Below are positions 7,960 to 16,412 of a stretch of DNA of 64,000 nucleotides, in pieces. This DNA is from Mycobacterium sp. Aquia_216. GTDB taxonomy: Bacteria > Actinomycetota > Actinomycetes > Mycobacteriales > Mycobacteriaceae. Location: assembly GCF_026723865.1 (NCBI RefSeq), contig NZ_CP113529.1:6001816-6065815 (forward strand), given 5' to 3'. Position 1 is the first letter of the stretch, and each line of letters starts with the position of its first letter. The notes under the pieces are model-generated. The model was not told the origin of the DNA and ran no database searches. It saw only the letters and a list, made by a program, of their open reading frames with translations. A program made the position numbers and the translations under genes.

Positions 7960-8648
7960 AGCTTGTCCGCCCGGATCACCACCAGATCCTCTTCCCGGCA
8001 GCCGCGCCGCACCAGGCCAATCTCCTCCAGCCAGCCGGCCCGCTGCATCAGCACGGGGCCAAATGGAATTCTTTGGCAGGCAACCACTTCGGCGTCCAAT
8101 CCGGTCGATCGCAAGCAGTCCAGCGAACGGTGCACACTAGCCAGAGCCGACTGCGCTAGCAGTAGGGAACCGCCGTCGCACAATAGGTTTGACGCCGACG
8201 CGCAGAGCGGGTCCAGCACCAGCCGCCCGTCGGAACCGGCATTCCATGCCCACGACGGGCCGATACCCGGCGTGACGATGTCGATGTCGTCCTCCGGCGG
8301 AGTCGGCACGTAAGGCGGGTTGGCCACCACCACCTCGAACGGCGCGCACCCCAGGGCGGCGATCAGTGAGCCTTGCCGAACGTCGATGTCGACTCCCGCG
8401 ATAATCGCGTTGCCTTCGGCCGAATGCACCGCATGCGGGCAGATGTCGAATGCCGTGACACTGGCACAACCCATTTCGGCCGCGGCGATCGCGGCAAATC
8501 CGCTTCCCGTACACAGATCTAGGACTCGGCGACCGGGGATCAATCCGCTGTATTGCATTGCGCTAACCAGCAATCGAGAGTCGTCTTGAGGCTGATACAC
8601 CGCAGGCACCGCCAAAAGGTCAGGAGTGAGGGGATACGTGCTGGTCAA
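7956..8648 (-). CDS. HemK/MTQ2-like class I methyltransferase
   Basis: About 230 residues from the chosen TTG start. SAM-binding motif I is VLDLCTGSGFAAIAAAEMG, and the catalytic VVANPPYVPTP is the NPPY motif of glutamine or adenine N-methyltransferases of the HemK/PrmC and MTQ2 type. The longer reading from ATG 8714 starts inside a perfect inverted repeat and is unlikely. TTG 8646-8648 is preceded by GAGAGG. Family members methylate release-factor glutamines or other protein or small-molecule substrates; the real PrmC is normally beside prfA, so this is a paralogue of unknown substrate. It is coupled by a 4-base overlap to the CDGSH gene. Confidence 0.78.
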   Translation of the reverse strand: MTSTYPLTPDLLAVPAVYQPQDDSRLLVSAMQYSGLIPGRRVLDLCTGSGFAAIAAAEMGCASVTAFDICPHAVHSAEGNAIIAGVDIDVRQGSLIAALGCAPFEVVVANPPYVPTPPEDDIDIVTPGIGPSWAWNAGSDGRLVLDPLCASASNLLCDGGSLLLAQSALASVHRSLDCLRSTGLDAEVVACQRIPFGPVLMQRAGWLEEIGLVRRGCREEDLVVIRADKL

Positions 8649-8684
8649 CGGTGGGCCTCTCGGGTAATCACCGTGGCGATCACG

Positions 8685-8717
8685 GCATTGTTTGTGGATA
8701 ATTCCCACAAACAATGC
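8685..8717. promoter_or_regulatory. Perfect 13-bp inverted repeat, candidate operator or terminator
   Basis: Arms GCATTGTTTGTGG (8685-8697) and CCACAAACAATGC (8705-8717) are exact reverse complements separated by seven bases. It lies 31 bases beyond the DJ-1 gene stop and 37 bases before the TTG start of the methyltransferase gene, both on the minus strand. It is more AT-rich than its surroundings and has no following T run, which favours a protein-binding site over an intrinsic terminator. Confidence 0.6.
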
Positions 8718-8747
8718 GTTGAAACGGCCAACCCGCCTGCCGCTGGC

Positions 8748-9302
8748 TTAACCCGTTGCAGCGTGCGCGAATTGCTTGATGAGGGTCGCGCAAAAGGCCG
8801 GCAGGTCTGCCGGCGAGCGACTGGTGATCAAATTGCCGTCGATGACGACTTCCTCATCGACGACACGCGCGCCCGCATTGCGCAGGTCGGTCCGAATGCT
8901 GGGATAGGAGGTGAGGGTTCGTCCGGAAACTACCCCCGCTTCCACCAGCGTCAACGGCCCGTGACAGATGGCTGCGACCGGCTTTCCCGAGCCCACGAAG
9001 TCACGGACGAACGAGACGGCGGTCGCGTCCATGCGCAGCTTGTCGGGGTTCACCGTGCCGCCAGGAAGAACCAGACCGTCGAACTCGTCCACCGAGGCGG
9101 CCGAGACCGCACGGTCGACCGTGAACCGTCCCGCCGGTTCGAGATCGTGCTCGCGCGCCTGGATTTCCCCGGCCTTCAACGAGAGAACTTCGACCCGGGC
9201 GCCGGCCTGTTTCAGAGCCGCACGTGGCTGTTCGAGTTCCACCTTTTCCACGCCGTCAGTCGCAAGAATGGCGATTGTCTTGCCCTGCAGTTCGTTTGGC
9301 AT
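8748..9302 (-). CDS. DJ-1/PfpI family protein (type 1 glutamine amidotransferase-like)
   Basis: This is 184 residues covering the whole single-domain fold. The nucleophile elbow AAICHGPLTLVEAG holds the conserved Cys followed by His, as in PfpI proteases and YhbO/deglycase-like members. GLVLPGGTVNPDKLR supplies the usual upstream glycine loop. The start is the ATG at 9300-9302 with AGGAGAA upstream. Members act as stress-linked proteases, glyoxalases or proposed deglycases; sequence alone does not decide. It lies 40 bases after the F420 oxidoreductase gene on the same strand. Confidence 0.88.
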   Translation of the reverse strand: MPNELQGKTIAILATDGVEKVELEQPRAALKQAGARVEVLSLKAGEIQAREHDLEPAGRFTVDRAVSAASVDEFDGLVLPGGTVNPDKLRMDATAVSFVRDFVGSGKPVAAICHGPLTLVEAGVVSGRTLTSYPSIRTDLRNAGARVVDEEVVIDGNLITSRSPADLPAFCATLIKQFAHAATG

Positions 9303-9342
9303 CGTATTCTCCTTTCACGGATGGTCTTCGCGGATAGCCAGG

Positions 9343-10329
9343 CTAGGGCGATTCCGACCGCAGCGCCGCTAGTAAAGGTTCTGCCGCTTCTTTGAGGAAC
9401 AGATCTTGTGTTTGACCGCCGATCTGGATCAGCGCGATGTCGGTGAAGCCGGCTTCCCAGTAGGGCCGGACGGCGTTCACGATCGCGTCCAGGTCCGGTC
9501 CGCACGGGATGGCATCGGCGACGTCTTCGGGACGCACGAACTGGGTCGCGCCGGCGAAACCGGCCGGCGTCGGCAAGTCGGCGTTGACCGCCCACCCACC
9601 GCCGAACCAGCGGAACTGGTCATGCGCGCGTTCGATCGCGGCGTCACGGTCGGGATCCCAGCACACCGGTATCTGCCCGACCACTCGGCCGCCTTCGGTT
9701 CCGTTGGCGGCCTGCCGGGCCATATGCCAGGAGTCCACCAGGTCCTTGTCGGGCTGCACCGCGATCAGATGATCGGCGAGCTTGGCGAACTTCTCGACGC
9801 TCTTCGCGCCGCTCATCGCCACGCCGAGACCGACCGGAATCTCGGGCACGTCCCACAGCCGCGCGGAGTCAACCTGAAAATAGTCGCCGCGCCAGTTCAC
9901 CAGCCGGCCGCCGAACAGCTCGCGGATGATTTTGATGGCTTCGCGCAGCATGTCTTGGCGCCGATCGATGGTGGGCCAGCCCTTGCCGACAACGTGTTCG
10001 TTGAGGTTCTCCCCGCTACCCAATCCGAGCGTGAACCGCCCATCGGCAAGGATCTGCACGGTGGCGGCCTGTTGGGCGACGACCGCGGGGTGATAGCGGA
10101 TCGTCGGGCAGGTGACATAGGTGTACAGGTCCACCCGCTCGGTAGCGTGTGCCACGGCGCCCAGCACCGCCCAGGCGTTGGGCGCATGCCCCTGTGACGT
10201 CAGCCACGGCGAGAAGTGGTCACTGCAGACCTCGAAGTCAAATCCGCGCTGCTCGGCCGAAACCGCATATTGCACAAGATCTTTGGGCCCGCTCTGCTCG
10301 GTCATCAAGGTATAGCCGAACTTGGTCAT
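9343..10329 (-). CDS. F420-dependent LLM-class oxidoreductase (F420-G6PDH-like family)
   Basis: This is 328 residues of the luciferase-like TIM-barrel fold. The opening MTKFGYTLMTEQSGPKDLV and the blocks FEVCSDHFSPW, TCPTIRYHPAVVAQQAAT and FTLGLGSGENLNEHVVG match the subfamily related to F420-dependent glucose-6-phosphate dehydrogenase. These proteins bind coenzyme F420, abundant in mycobacteria, and reduce or oxidise varied substrates. The start at ATG 10327-10329 matches the family N-terminus better than the ATG 11 codons upstream. It probably heads an operon with the DJ-1 gene. Confidence 0.88.
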   Translation of the reverse strand: MTKFGYTLMTEQSGPKDLVQYAVSAEQRGFDFEVCSDHFSPWLTSQGHAPNAWAVLGAVAHATERVDLYTYVTCPTIRYHPAVVAQQAATVQILADGRFTLGLGSGENLNEHVVGKGWPTIDRRQDMLREAIKIIRELFGGRLVNWRGDYFQVDSARLWDVPEIPVGLGVAMSGAKSVEKFAKLADHLIAVQPDKDLVDSWHMARQAANGTEGGRVVGQIPVCWDPDRDAAIERAHDQFRWFGGGWAVNADLPTPAGFAGATQFVRPEDVADAIPCGPDLDAIVNAVRPYWEAGFTDIALIQIGGQTQDLFLKEAAEPLLAALRSESP

Positions 10330-10380
10330 AGCAGCACGGGTACCCGGGTCCGACGGACGCAAACCACCCGCCGCGAGCGG

Positions 10381-10845
10381 TTAAAGCCGCTCTTTGACCG
10401 CCGCCGAGAGCCGGGCACCGTCGGCTTTGCCGGCCGCGATCGTGGTCGCGGCCTTCATGACCTGTCCCATCTGCTTCATGCCGGGGCGCTCGCCGATCGC
10501 CTCAGCAACCTGGGCGATGGCGGTGTCGACCACGTCAGCTACCTCGGCCTCGGTGAGCGGCGCGGGCAGATACTCGTCGATGATTCGCGCCTCGGCGTGC
10601 TCGTTGGCGGCGAGCTCGCCGCGGCCGTTTTGGGTGTAGATCTCGGCAGCCTCGCCACGCTTGCGGGATTCCCGGGCGAATACCTTGAGGATTTCGTCAT
10701 CGGTGAGTTCCCTCGCCTGCTTGCCGGAAACTTCCTCGGTCTGGATCGCGGCCAGCAACATGCGCAGGGTCGCGGTCCGCAACTTATCCTGGGTCTTCAT
10801 CGCCCCGGTGAGGTCCGCCCGAAGCCGGGCTTTGAGTTCCGCCAT
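10381..10845 (-). CDS. GatB/YqeY domain protein
   Basis: A 154-residue protein beginning MAELKARLRADLTGAMKTQD, with TLRMLLAAIQTEEVSGKQ and a C-terminal MGQVMKAATTIAAGKADG. This is the complete YqeY family, a stand-alone relative of the C-terminal tRNA-binding tail of GatB. Its cellular role is unproven. Length and position before the proline-rich membrane protein gene equal M. tuberculosis Rv3688c. In M. tuberculosis rsfB is the next gene; here some 8.4 kb separates them. The ATG at 10845 was chosen on family length. Confidence 0.9.
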   Translation of the reverse strand: MAELKARLRADLTGAMKTQDKLRTATLRMLLAAIQTEEVSGKQARELTDDEILKVFARESRKRGEAAEIYTQNGRGELAANEHAEARIIDEYLPAPLTEAEVADVVDTAIAQVAEAIGERPGMKQMGQVMKAATTIAAGKADGARLSAAVKERL

Positions 10846-10986
10846 GCTGGAGACGCTACGCGCCCGGACGGCGCGGAGACTGCGCAGGCCAGCGGGGGGC
10901 TGGGCGCGAAACCGGGGAAGATTGAGAAATGCCCCGACCGTCGACAGGATGGAGCCCATGACCAACGACGACGGCTGCCGGACACG

Positions 10987-12285
10987 GTGAGCGCGCTACC
11001 ACCTGGCTATCCGGGTAGTCCCCCGCCGGGAAGGCCCACACCCGACGGCTTTCTGCCACCGGCCTACGGCATGCCGCCCGCCGACGGCGGTCCGCCGCCC
11101 AGCTACGGGCCCCCGCCTGGTTACAGCCCGCCATCCGGCTACCCGCCCCCTGGTTACGGGCCGCCATCCGGCTACCCGCCGCCCGGCTACGGCCCGCCCT
11201 ATGGTTATGTGCCCCCACCTGGCTACGGCCCGCCCCCCGGTTACGGCGCGCCCCCCGGCTACGGACCATCGCGCGGCCCGCAGTACGGCTCGCCCCAGCT
11301 GGCCCCGGGAGCGATCAAACCCGGAATCATCCCCCTTCGCCCGTTGAGCCTCAGCGACATCTTCAACGGCGCGGTCGGCTACATCCGCACCAACCCGAAG
11401 GCCACGTTGGGGTTGACCGCGATAGTCGTCGTGGCGATGCAGATCATTTCGTTGATCGCCACCGTCGGACCGATCGCCGCCTTCGGCGGGCTTAGGAGCG
11501 ACCGATCAGCGGACATGAACTGGGGAGTCGTCGGCGCGTGGTTCGGTTCGATGGGGGTCGGCGTCCTGGTCACCTGGCTGGGCGGCATGCTGCTGTCCGG
11601 AATGCTCACCGTCATCGTCGGGCGCGCGGTATTCGGGGCACCGATCACGATCGGTGAGACGTGGGTCAGAATCCGGGGGCGGCTGGTTCCATTGCTCGGC
11701 CTCGCGCTGCTGGAGGCTGCCGTCATCGGGGTTCTGTTCGGGCTGTCGGCGGTGGTCATCGCGCTGATTGCGGCGATCGGTAATGCGGCCGCGGCGGTGC
11801 TGCTGGGTGTCCCGCTATTCATCGCCATGATCGCGCTGATGGTGTATCTGTACATGATCGTGCTGTTCGCACCGGTGCTGATCGTGCTGGAGCGACTGCC
11901 GGTACTCGACGCGATCACCAGATCCTTTGCGCTGCTTCGCAATGGCTTCTGGAGGGTACTGGGCATCCGGGTGCTGACGTTCATCGTGGTCGGTGTCGTG
12001 TCCGGCGCGATCAGCGCACCGTTCAGCATCGTCGGCCAGGTGATGCTCGCCGGAATGCCGTCCACCGGAATCCTGCTGCTGGGCACCGCGATCGCGTCCG
12101 TCGGATCGGCGATCGGCCAGATCATCACGGCGCCGTTCAACGCAGGCGTCGTCGTGTTGCTCTACACCGACCGTCGCATCCGTGCCGAGGCATTCGATTT
12201 GGTACTGCAATCCGGCGCCGCGAGCGGCCGCTACGCAGCCGACTCGACCGACAGCCTCTGGCTGACCCGGCCCTTTCCGGGCTGA
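10987..12285 (+). CDS. Multi-pass membrane protein with Pro/Gly/Tyr-rich N-terminus (Rv3689-like)
   Basis: This is 432 residues from GTG 10987. Residues 1-110 are a low-complexity tail of tandem GYGPPPGYGPP and GYPPPGYGPP units. From about residue 125 (PLRPLSLSDIFNGAVGYIRT) it becomes a hydrophobic protein with around six membrane segments, including MLTVIVGRAVFGAPITIGE and LPVLDAITRSFALLRNGFWR, typical of the glycerophosphodiester-phosphodiesterase-associated or DUF7544-like membrane family. It starts an operon with the DUF4129, DUF4350, MoxR and DUF58 genes (12 bases to the next). It is probably part of, or linked to, the MoxR-DUF58 envelope system. Confidence 0.8.
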   Translation: MSALPPGYPGSPPPGRPTPDGFLPPAYGMPPADGGPPPSYGPPPGYSPPSGYPPPGYGPPSGYPPPGYGPPYGYVPPPGYGPPPGYGAPPGYGPSRGPQYGSPQLAPGAIKPGIIPLRPLSLSDIFNGAVGYIRTNPKATLGLTAIVVVAMQIISLIATVGPIAAFGGLRSDRSADMNWGVVGAWFGSMGVGVLVTWLGGMLLSGMLTVIVGRAVFGAPITIGETWVRIRGRLVPLLGLALLEAAVIGVLFGLSAVVIALIAAIGNAAAAVLLGVPLFIAMIALMVYLYMIVLFAPVLIVLERLPVLDAITRSFALLRNGFWRVLGIRVLTFIVVGVVSGAISAPFSIVGQVMLAGMPSTGILLLGTAIASVGSAIGQIITAPFNAGVVVLLYTDRRIRAEAFDLVLQSGAASGRYAADSTDSLWLTRPFPG

Positions 12286-12297
12286 GCGGCGACGACA

Positions 12298-12951
12298 GTG
12301 CCTTCTATCGACATCGACCGCGATGCCGCACATCAAGCCGCACAGGACGAACTCAGCAAACCGATATACACCAAGGCGTCCGCGATGCAACAGCTTCTCG
12401 ATTGGATCAACGAGATGCTGTACCGGCTGCTGCAGACAAGCGCCTCGATACCCGGCGGTTGGTTGACCACCGCGGTACTGCTTACCCTGCTGGCCATCGC
12501 GGTCATCGTCGCCGTCCACATCGCTCGCCGCACCATGCGCAGTAGGCGACGCGGCGACTACCGGCTGTTCGAAGCCGTCCAGCTCACCGCGGCGCAACAC
12601 CGTGATACCGCGGAACGTTATGCAGCAGAGGGGAATTGGACCGCGGCCATTCGTCACAGATTGCGCGCCATCGCCCGTCAGCTCGAAGAGACCGGTGTAC
12701 TGAATCCCGCGCCCGGCCGTACCGCCAACGAGCTGGCGCGCGACGCCGGCGAGGTGCTGCCCCACCTGACAGACGAATTGTCCAGGGCAGCAACGGCGTT
12801 CAACGATGTCACCTACGGCGAAGTGCCCGGGACCCAATCCGCCTATCAGCTGATCGTTGACCTCGACGACCACTTGCGCATGCGGGCGCCTGCCGCTGCA
12901 GCCGCGGCCGGGTATCAAGCCCCGGTTCAATCGTGGGCGCAGGTGCGATGA
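12298..12951 (+). CDS. DUF4129 membrane protein (Rv3690-like)
   Basis: This is 217 residues from GTG 12298. One central membrane segment (WLTTAVLLTLLAIAVIVAVH) separates an N-terminal helical part (DRDAAHQAAQDELSKPIYTK) from a cytosolic DUF4129 domain: FEAVQLTAAQHRDTAERYAA and AIRHRLRAIARQLEETGVL, then GRTANELARDAG. DUF4129 proteins accompany MoxR ATPases and DUF58 proteins in actinobacteria; the function is unproven. It overlaps the next gene by four bases (ATGA at 12948-12951), so it is translated with it. Confidence 0.85.
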   Translation: MPSIDIDRDAAHQAAQDELSKPIYTKASAMQQLLDWINEMLYRLLQTSASIPGGWLTTAVLLTLLAIAVIVAVHIARRTMRSRRRGDYRLFEAVQLTAAQHRDTAERYAAEGNWTAAIRHRLRAIARQLEETGVLNPAPGRTANELARDAGEVLPHLTDELSRAATAFNDVTYGEVPGTQSAYQLIVDLDDHLRMRAPAAAAAAGYQAPVQSWAQVR

Positions 12952-14090
12952 TGGCCACGATCACGTCCCGGCCCGTGGCCGCGACCAGCGGACGACGGCG
13001 GTCGTGGCGCGGGGTAACGCTCGCGCTGGTTGCGCTCGCGCTCATCGCCTGGATCGGTGCGTACCTGACCGCGCCGCGACCGGGTGCTCGCATGGACCCG
13101 GTGTCGACCGGACCCGACGGGGCCCACGCGCTGGTGGCCCTGCTGCGCGACGGCGGTGTCGACGTTGTGGTGGCCGATAGCGTCGCCGACGTCGAACGGG
13201 CGGCCCGCCCCGACACACTGATCCTGCTGGCGCAGAGCCAGTACCTGACGGAAGACATGCTGGAGCGGCTGGCCAAGGCACCCGGCGACGTGCTCCTGGT
13301 CGAGCCGACCGCGCGGACCCGCGAGGCGCTGCTGCCGGGCGTGCGCACCTCCGGCGCCAGCGGCTTTGACAGCGATCCGAATTGCTCTCTGCGCGAGGCT
13401 ACTCGGGCCGGATCGGTTCGATTCGGGCCGAGCGACACCTTCGACGTCAAAGACAACCGGGTAATCACCCGCTGCTACGACGGGATACTGATCCGCTTCC
13501 GGGACAACGGGCGCACCGTCACAGCGGTCGGCAGCAGCGACTTCATGACCAACGAGGCCCTGGCGCAGGCGGGCAACGCCGCCCTGGCGATGAACCTCGC
13601 GGGCGACCGGCCACGCCTCATCTGGTACGCGCCCACCCATATAGAAGGTGAAAGCTCTTCCACGACTTCAATTTTCGACCTGATTCCGGATAACGTGAAC
13701 TGGATCGTCTGGCAACTCTGGGTGGTGGTACTGCTAGTTGCCCTATGGAAGGGCCGCCGTCCCGGCCCGCTGGTGGCTGAGGACTTGCCCGTCGTGGTCC
13801 GCGCATCGGAGACCGTGGAGGGCCGCGGCCGGCTGTACCGATCCCGCCGGGCCCGCGATCGCGCCGCCGCCGCACTGCGCACCGCGACACTGCAACGGCT
13901 GCTGCCAAGGCTCGGCCTGGGCACCGGTGCGCAAGCGCAGGCGGTGACGATGACCGTCGCCCAGCGCACCGGGATCGACGCGGGATTTGTTTCCCATCAG
14001 CTGTTCGGCCCACCGCCGGGCACCGACAACGACCTGCTCCAACTCGCACGTGCGCTCGACGAAATCGAAAGGCAGGTCACCAACTCGTGA
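12948..14090 (+). CDS. DUF4350 membrane protein (Rv3691-like)
   Basis: This is 380 residues from the ATG at 12948. An N-terminal membrane anchor (LALVALALIAWIGAYLTA) leads to a domain with GPDGAHALVALLRDGGVDVV and DTLILLAQSQYLTEDML, characteristic of DUF4350, a predicted class-I-amidotransferase-like extracytoplasmic fold. A second membrane segment follows (NWIVWQLWVVVLLVALW), then a cytosolic helical tail. The earlier GTG at 12933 is disfavoured because the ATGA overlap is the standard start in this operon. The C-terminus overlaps the moxR start by four bases (GTGA). Confidence 0.85.
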   Translation: MMATITSRPVAATSGRRRSWRGVTLALVALALIAWIGAYLTAPRPGARMDPVSTGPDGAHALVALLRDGGVDVVVADSVADVERAARPDTLILLAQSQYLTEDMLERLAKAPGDVLLVEPTARTREALLPGVRTSGASGFDSDPNCSLREATRAGSVRFGPSDTFDVKDNRVITRCYDGILIRFRDNGRTVTAVGSSDFMTNEALAQAGNAALAMNLAGDRPRLIWYAPTHIEGESSSTTSIFDLIPDNVNWIVWQLWVVVLLVALWKGRRPGPLVAEDLPVVVRASETVEGRGRLYRSRRARDRAAAALRTATLQRLLPRLGLGTGAQAQAVTMTVAQRTGIDAGFVSHQLFGPPPGTDNDLLQLARALDEIERQVTNS

Positions 14091-15082
14091 CACAATCCCC
14101 GTCCACCTCGCAAGCCGTTACCGCACCATCCCCGGACGCCGACTCGGCGCGAGATGCACTGCTGGCTTTGCGCGGTGAACTCGCCAAGGCCGTCGTCGGG
14201 CAGGAAGGGGTGATCAGCGGCCTGGTGATCGCGCTGCTGTGTCGCGGACACGTGCTGCTGGAAGGTGTTCCGGGAGTGGCGAAGACACTACTGGTCCGAG
14301 CACTGTCCGCAGCATTGCGATTGGAATTCAAGCGGGTACAGTTCACGCCCGATCTGATGCCCGGCGATGTCACCGGTTCACTGGTATACGACGCACGCAC
14401 CGCCGCGTTCGCGTTCCGGCCGGGCCCGGTATTCACCAATCTGCTACTGGCAGACGAGATCAACCGCACCCCGCCCAAAACGCAGGCCGCACTGCTCGAG
14501 GCCATGGAAGAGCGGCGGGTCAGCGTGGACGGTGAATCCCGGCCGCTTCCCGACCCCTTCATCGTCGCCGCCACCCAGAACCCCATCGAATACGAGGGCA
14601 CCTACCAGTTGCCGGAAGCACAACTCGACCGCTTCCTACTCAAGCTGAACGTGACGCTGCCATCCCGTGATTCCGAGATCGCCATCCTCGGCCGCCACGC
14701 GCACGGCTTCGATCCCCGCGACCTGTCCGCGATCAAACCGGTGGCCGGGCCCGCCGAGCTGGCGGCCGGTCGCCAAGCGGTGCAACAGGTTCTGGTCGCC
14801 GATGAGGTGCTCGGCTACATCGTCGACATCGTCGGAGCCACCCGCTCCTCGCCCGCCTTACAGCTAGGTGTGTCACCGCGTGGGGCAACGGCCCTGCTGG
14901 GCACCTCACGCTCCTGGGCGTGGCTGTCCGGACGCAACTACGTCACGCCCGACGACGTGAAGGCGATGGCCCGCCCCACACTGCGGCACCGGGTGATGCT
15001 TCGTCCCGAGGCCGAGCTCGAGGGCGCGACGGCGGACGGAGTGCTCGACGGTATCTTGGCGTCGGTTCCGGTGCCCCGCTAG
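14087..15082 (+). CDS. moxR2: MoxR-family AAA+ ATPase
   Basis: This is 331 residues. Walker A is [17 protein letters not shown], Walker B is [20 protein letters not shown], and sensor 1 is [20 protein letters not shown], all diagnostic of MoxR. These ATPases act as chaperones or maturases for partner proteins with MIDAS/VWA or DUF58 domains, supplied by the next gene. It overlaps both neighbours (GTGA upstream; TAG/GTG sharing one base downstream). The symbol follows the M. tuberculosis orthologue Rv3692 by position and size. Confidence 0.92.
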   Translation: MTQSPSTSQAVTAPSPDADSARDALLALRGELAKAVVGQEGVISGLVIALLCRGHVLLEGVPGVAKTLLVRALSAALRLEFKRVQFTPDLMPGDVTGSLVYDARTAAFAFRPGPVFTNLLLADEINRTPPKTQAALLEAMEERRVSVDGESRPLPDPFIVAATQNPIEYEGTYQLPEAQLDRFLLKLNVTLPSRDSEIAILGRHAHGFDPRDLSAIKPVAGPAELAAGRQAVQQVLVADEVLGYIVDIVGATRSSPALQLGVSPRGATALLGTSRSWAWLSGRNYVTPDDVKAMARPTLRHRVMLRPEAELEGATADGVLDGILASVPVPR

Positions 15083-16404
15083 TGATCCTGACCGGACGCA
15101 CCGGCCTCGCGGCGCTGATCTGCGTCCTGCCGATCGCGCTCTCTCCTTGGCCGGCAAAGGTTTTCGAGGTGCTGCTTGTGGTGCTGGCAGCAGCGGTAGC
15201 TGTCGACATCGCGCTGGCGGCCAGCACCCGCAGACTGCGTTATATCCGTTCACCGGACAGCTCGGCCCGGCTTGGCCAATCGGTGGATGTGAACCTGGAG
15301 ATCCACAACGACGGCCCCCGCCGCTTCCGCGGACAGATCCGCGATGGCTGGCCGCCCAGCGCGCGTGCCGAACCGCGTATTCACGCGGTCAAAATCGCCG
15401 CCAGGCAACGTCAGCACCTCCAGACTCACCTGCGGCCGGTCCGCCGCGGCGACCAGCGGGCCGCAGTCGTCACCGCCCGATCGATCGGGCCGCTGGGCTT
15501 GGCGGGGCGGCAGGGCTCGCAGCCCGTCGCCGGTCAGGTCCGGGTGCTGCCACCTTTCCTGTCGCGCAAACACCTGCCCTCGCGGCTGGCCAAATTGCGC
15601 GAGATCGACGGGCTGCTGCCAACCCTGATACGGGGACAGGGAACCGAATTCGACTCGCTGCGCGAGTATGTCGTCGGCGACGATGTGCGGTCGATCGACT
15701 GGCGGGCTTCCGCGCGCCGCGCCGATGTGATGGTCCGAACCTGGCGGCCCGAACGCGACCGGCGGGTGGTGATCGTGCTCGACACCGGGCGTATGGCGGC
15801 GGGCCGAGTCGGAGTCGACCCGACCGCGGCAGACCCAGCGGGATGGCCCCGTCTGGACTGGGCCATGGACGCCGCACTGCTGCTGGCCGCACTCGCGTCG
15901 CGGGCCGGCGACCATGTCGACTTTCTCGCCCACGATCGGGTGAGCAGGGCCGCCGTATTCGGCGCGTCGCGCACCGAGCTGCTCGCCCAGCTCGTCGACG
16001 CGATGGCGCCGCTGCAACCGACGCTCGTCGAGTCCGATTGGCGCGCAATGGTCGCCGCCGTCAACCGGCGCATCCGGCGGCGGTCGCTGGTGATACTGCT
16101 GACCGACCTCAACGCCACCGCTCTCGACGAGGGTCTGCTCCCGGTTTTGCCCCAGCTGTCCAGCAAGCACCATCTGATGATCGCCGCGGTCTCCGACCCG
16201 CGGGTAGACCAAATGGCCAGCGGGCGTTCGGATGCGGCAGCGGTCTACGACGCCGCGGCCGCCGAACGATCCCGCAATGACCGCCGCGCGATCGCGACAC
16301 GGCTGCGTCAAGGCGGAGTGGAAGTCGTCGATGCGCCGCCCACCGAACTCGCACCCGCCCTGGCCGACCGCTACCTGGCGATGAAAGCGACTGGGCGCCT
16401 GTAG
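15082..16404 (+). CDS. DUF58 domain protein (VWA-like), MoxR partner
   Basis: This is 440 residues from the GTG at 15082. Two N-terminal hydrophobic segments (GLAALICVLPIALSPWP and the following VLLVVLAAAVAVDIALA) are followed by a beta-rich stretch and then the DUF58 core: GQGTEFDSLREYVVGDDVRS, IDWRASARRADVMVRTWRPE and RRVVIVLDTGRMAAG, the last resembling a MIDAS-type VWA site. It is the last gene of the operon that starts at 10987. Related MoxR/DUF58 pairs affect envelope integrity and stress survival in other bacteria; a role here is inferred. Confidence 0.88.
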   Translation: MILTGRTGLAALICVLPIALSPWPAKVFEVLLVVLAAAVAVDIALAASTRRLRYIRSPDSSARLGQSVDVNLEIHNDGPRRFRGQIRDGWPPSARAEPRIHAVKIAARQRQHLQTHLRPVRRGDQRAAVVTARSIGPLGLAGRQGSQPVAGQVRVLPPFLSRKHLPSRLAKLREIDGLLPTLIRGQGTEFDSLREYVVGDDVRSIDWRASARRADVMVRTWRPERDRRVVIVLDTGRMAAGRVGVDPTAADPAGWPRLDWAMDAALLLAALASRAGDHVDFLAHDRVSRAAVFGASRTELLAQLVDAMAPLQPTLVESDWRAMVAAVNRRIRRRSLVILLTDLNATALDEGLLPVLPQLSSKHHLMIAAVSDPRVDQMASGRSDAAAVYDAAAAERSRNDRRAIATRLRQGGVEVVDAPPTELAPALADRYLAMKATGRL

Positions 16405-16412
16405 ACGTCGGC

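Noticed and set aside
10216..10986. Upstream extension of the proline-rich membrane protein gene
   Set aside because: The extension runs antisense through the F420 oxidoreductase and YqeY genes. GTG 10987 begins the recognisable protein.
11040..11290. GYGPPP repeats as a DNA tandem repeat or mobile element
   Set aside because: The repeat is in frame within a membrane protein tail with varied codons; it is a coding low-complexity segment.
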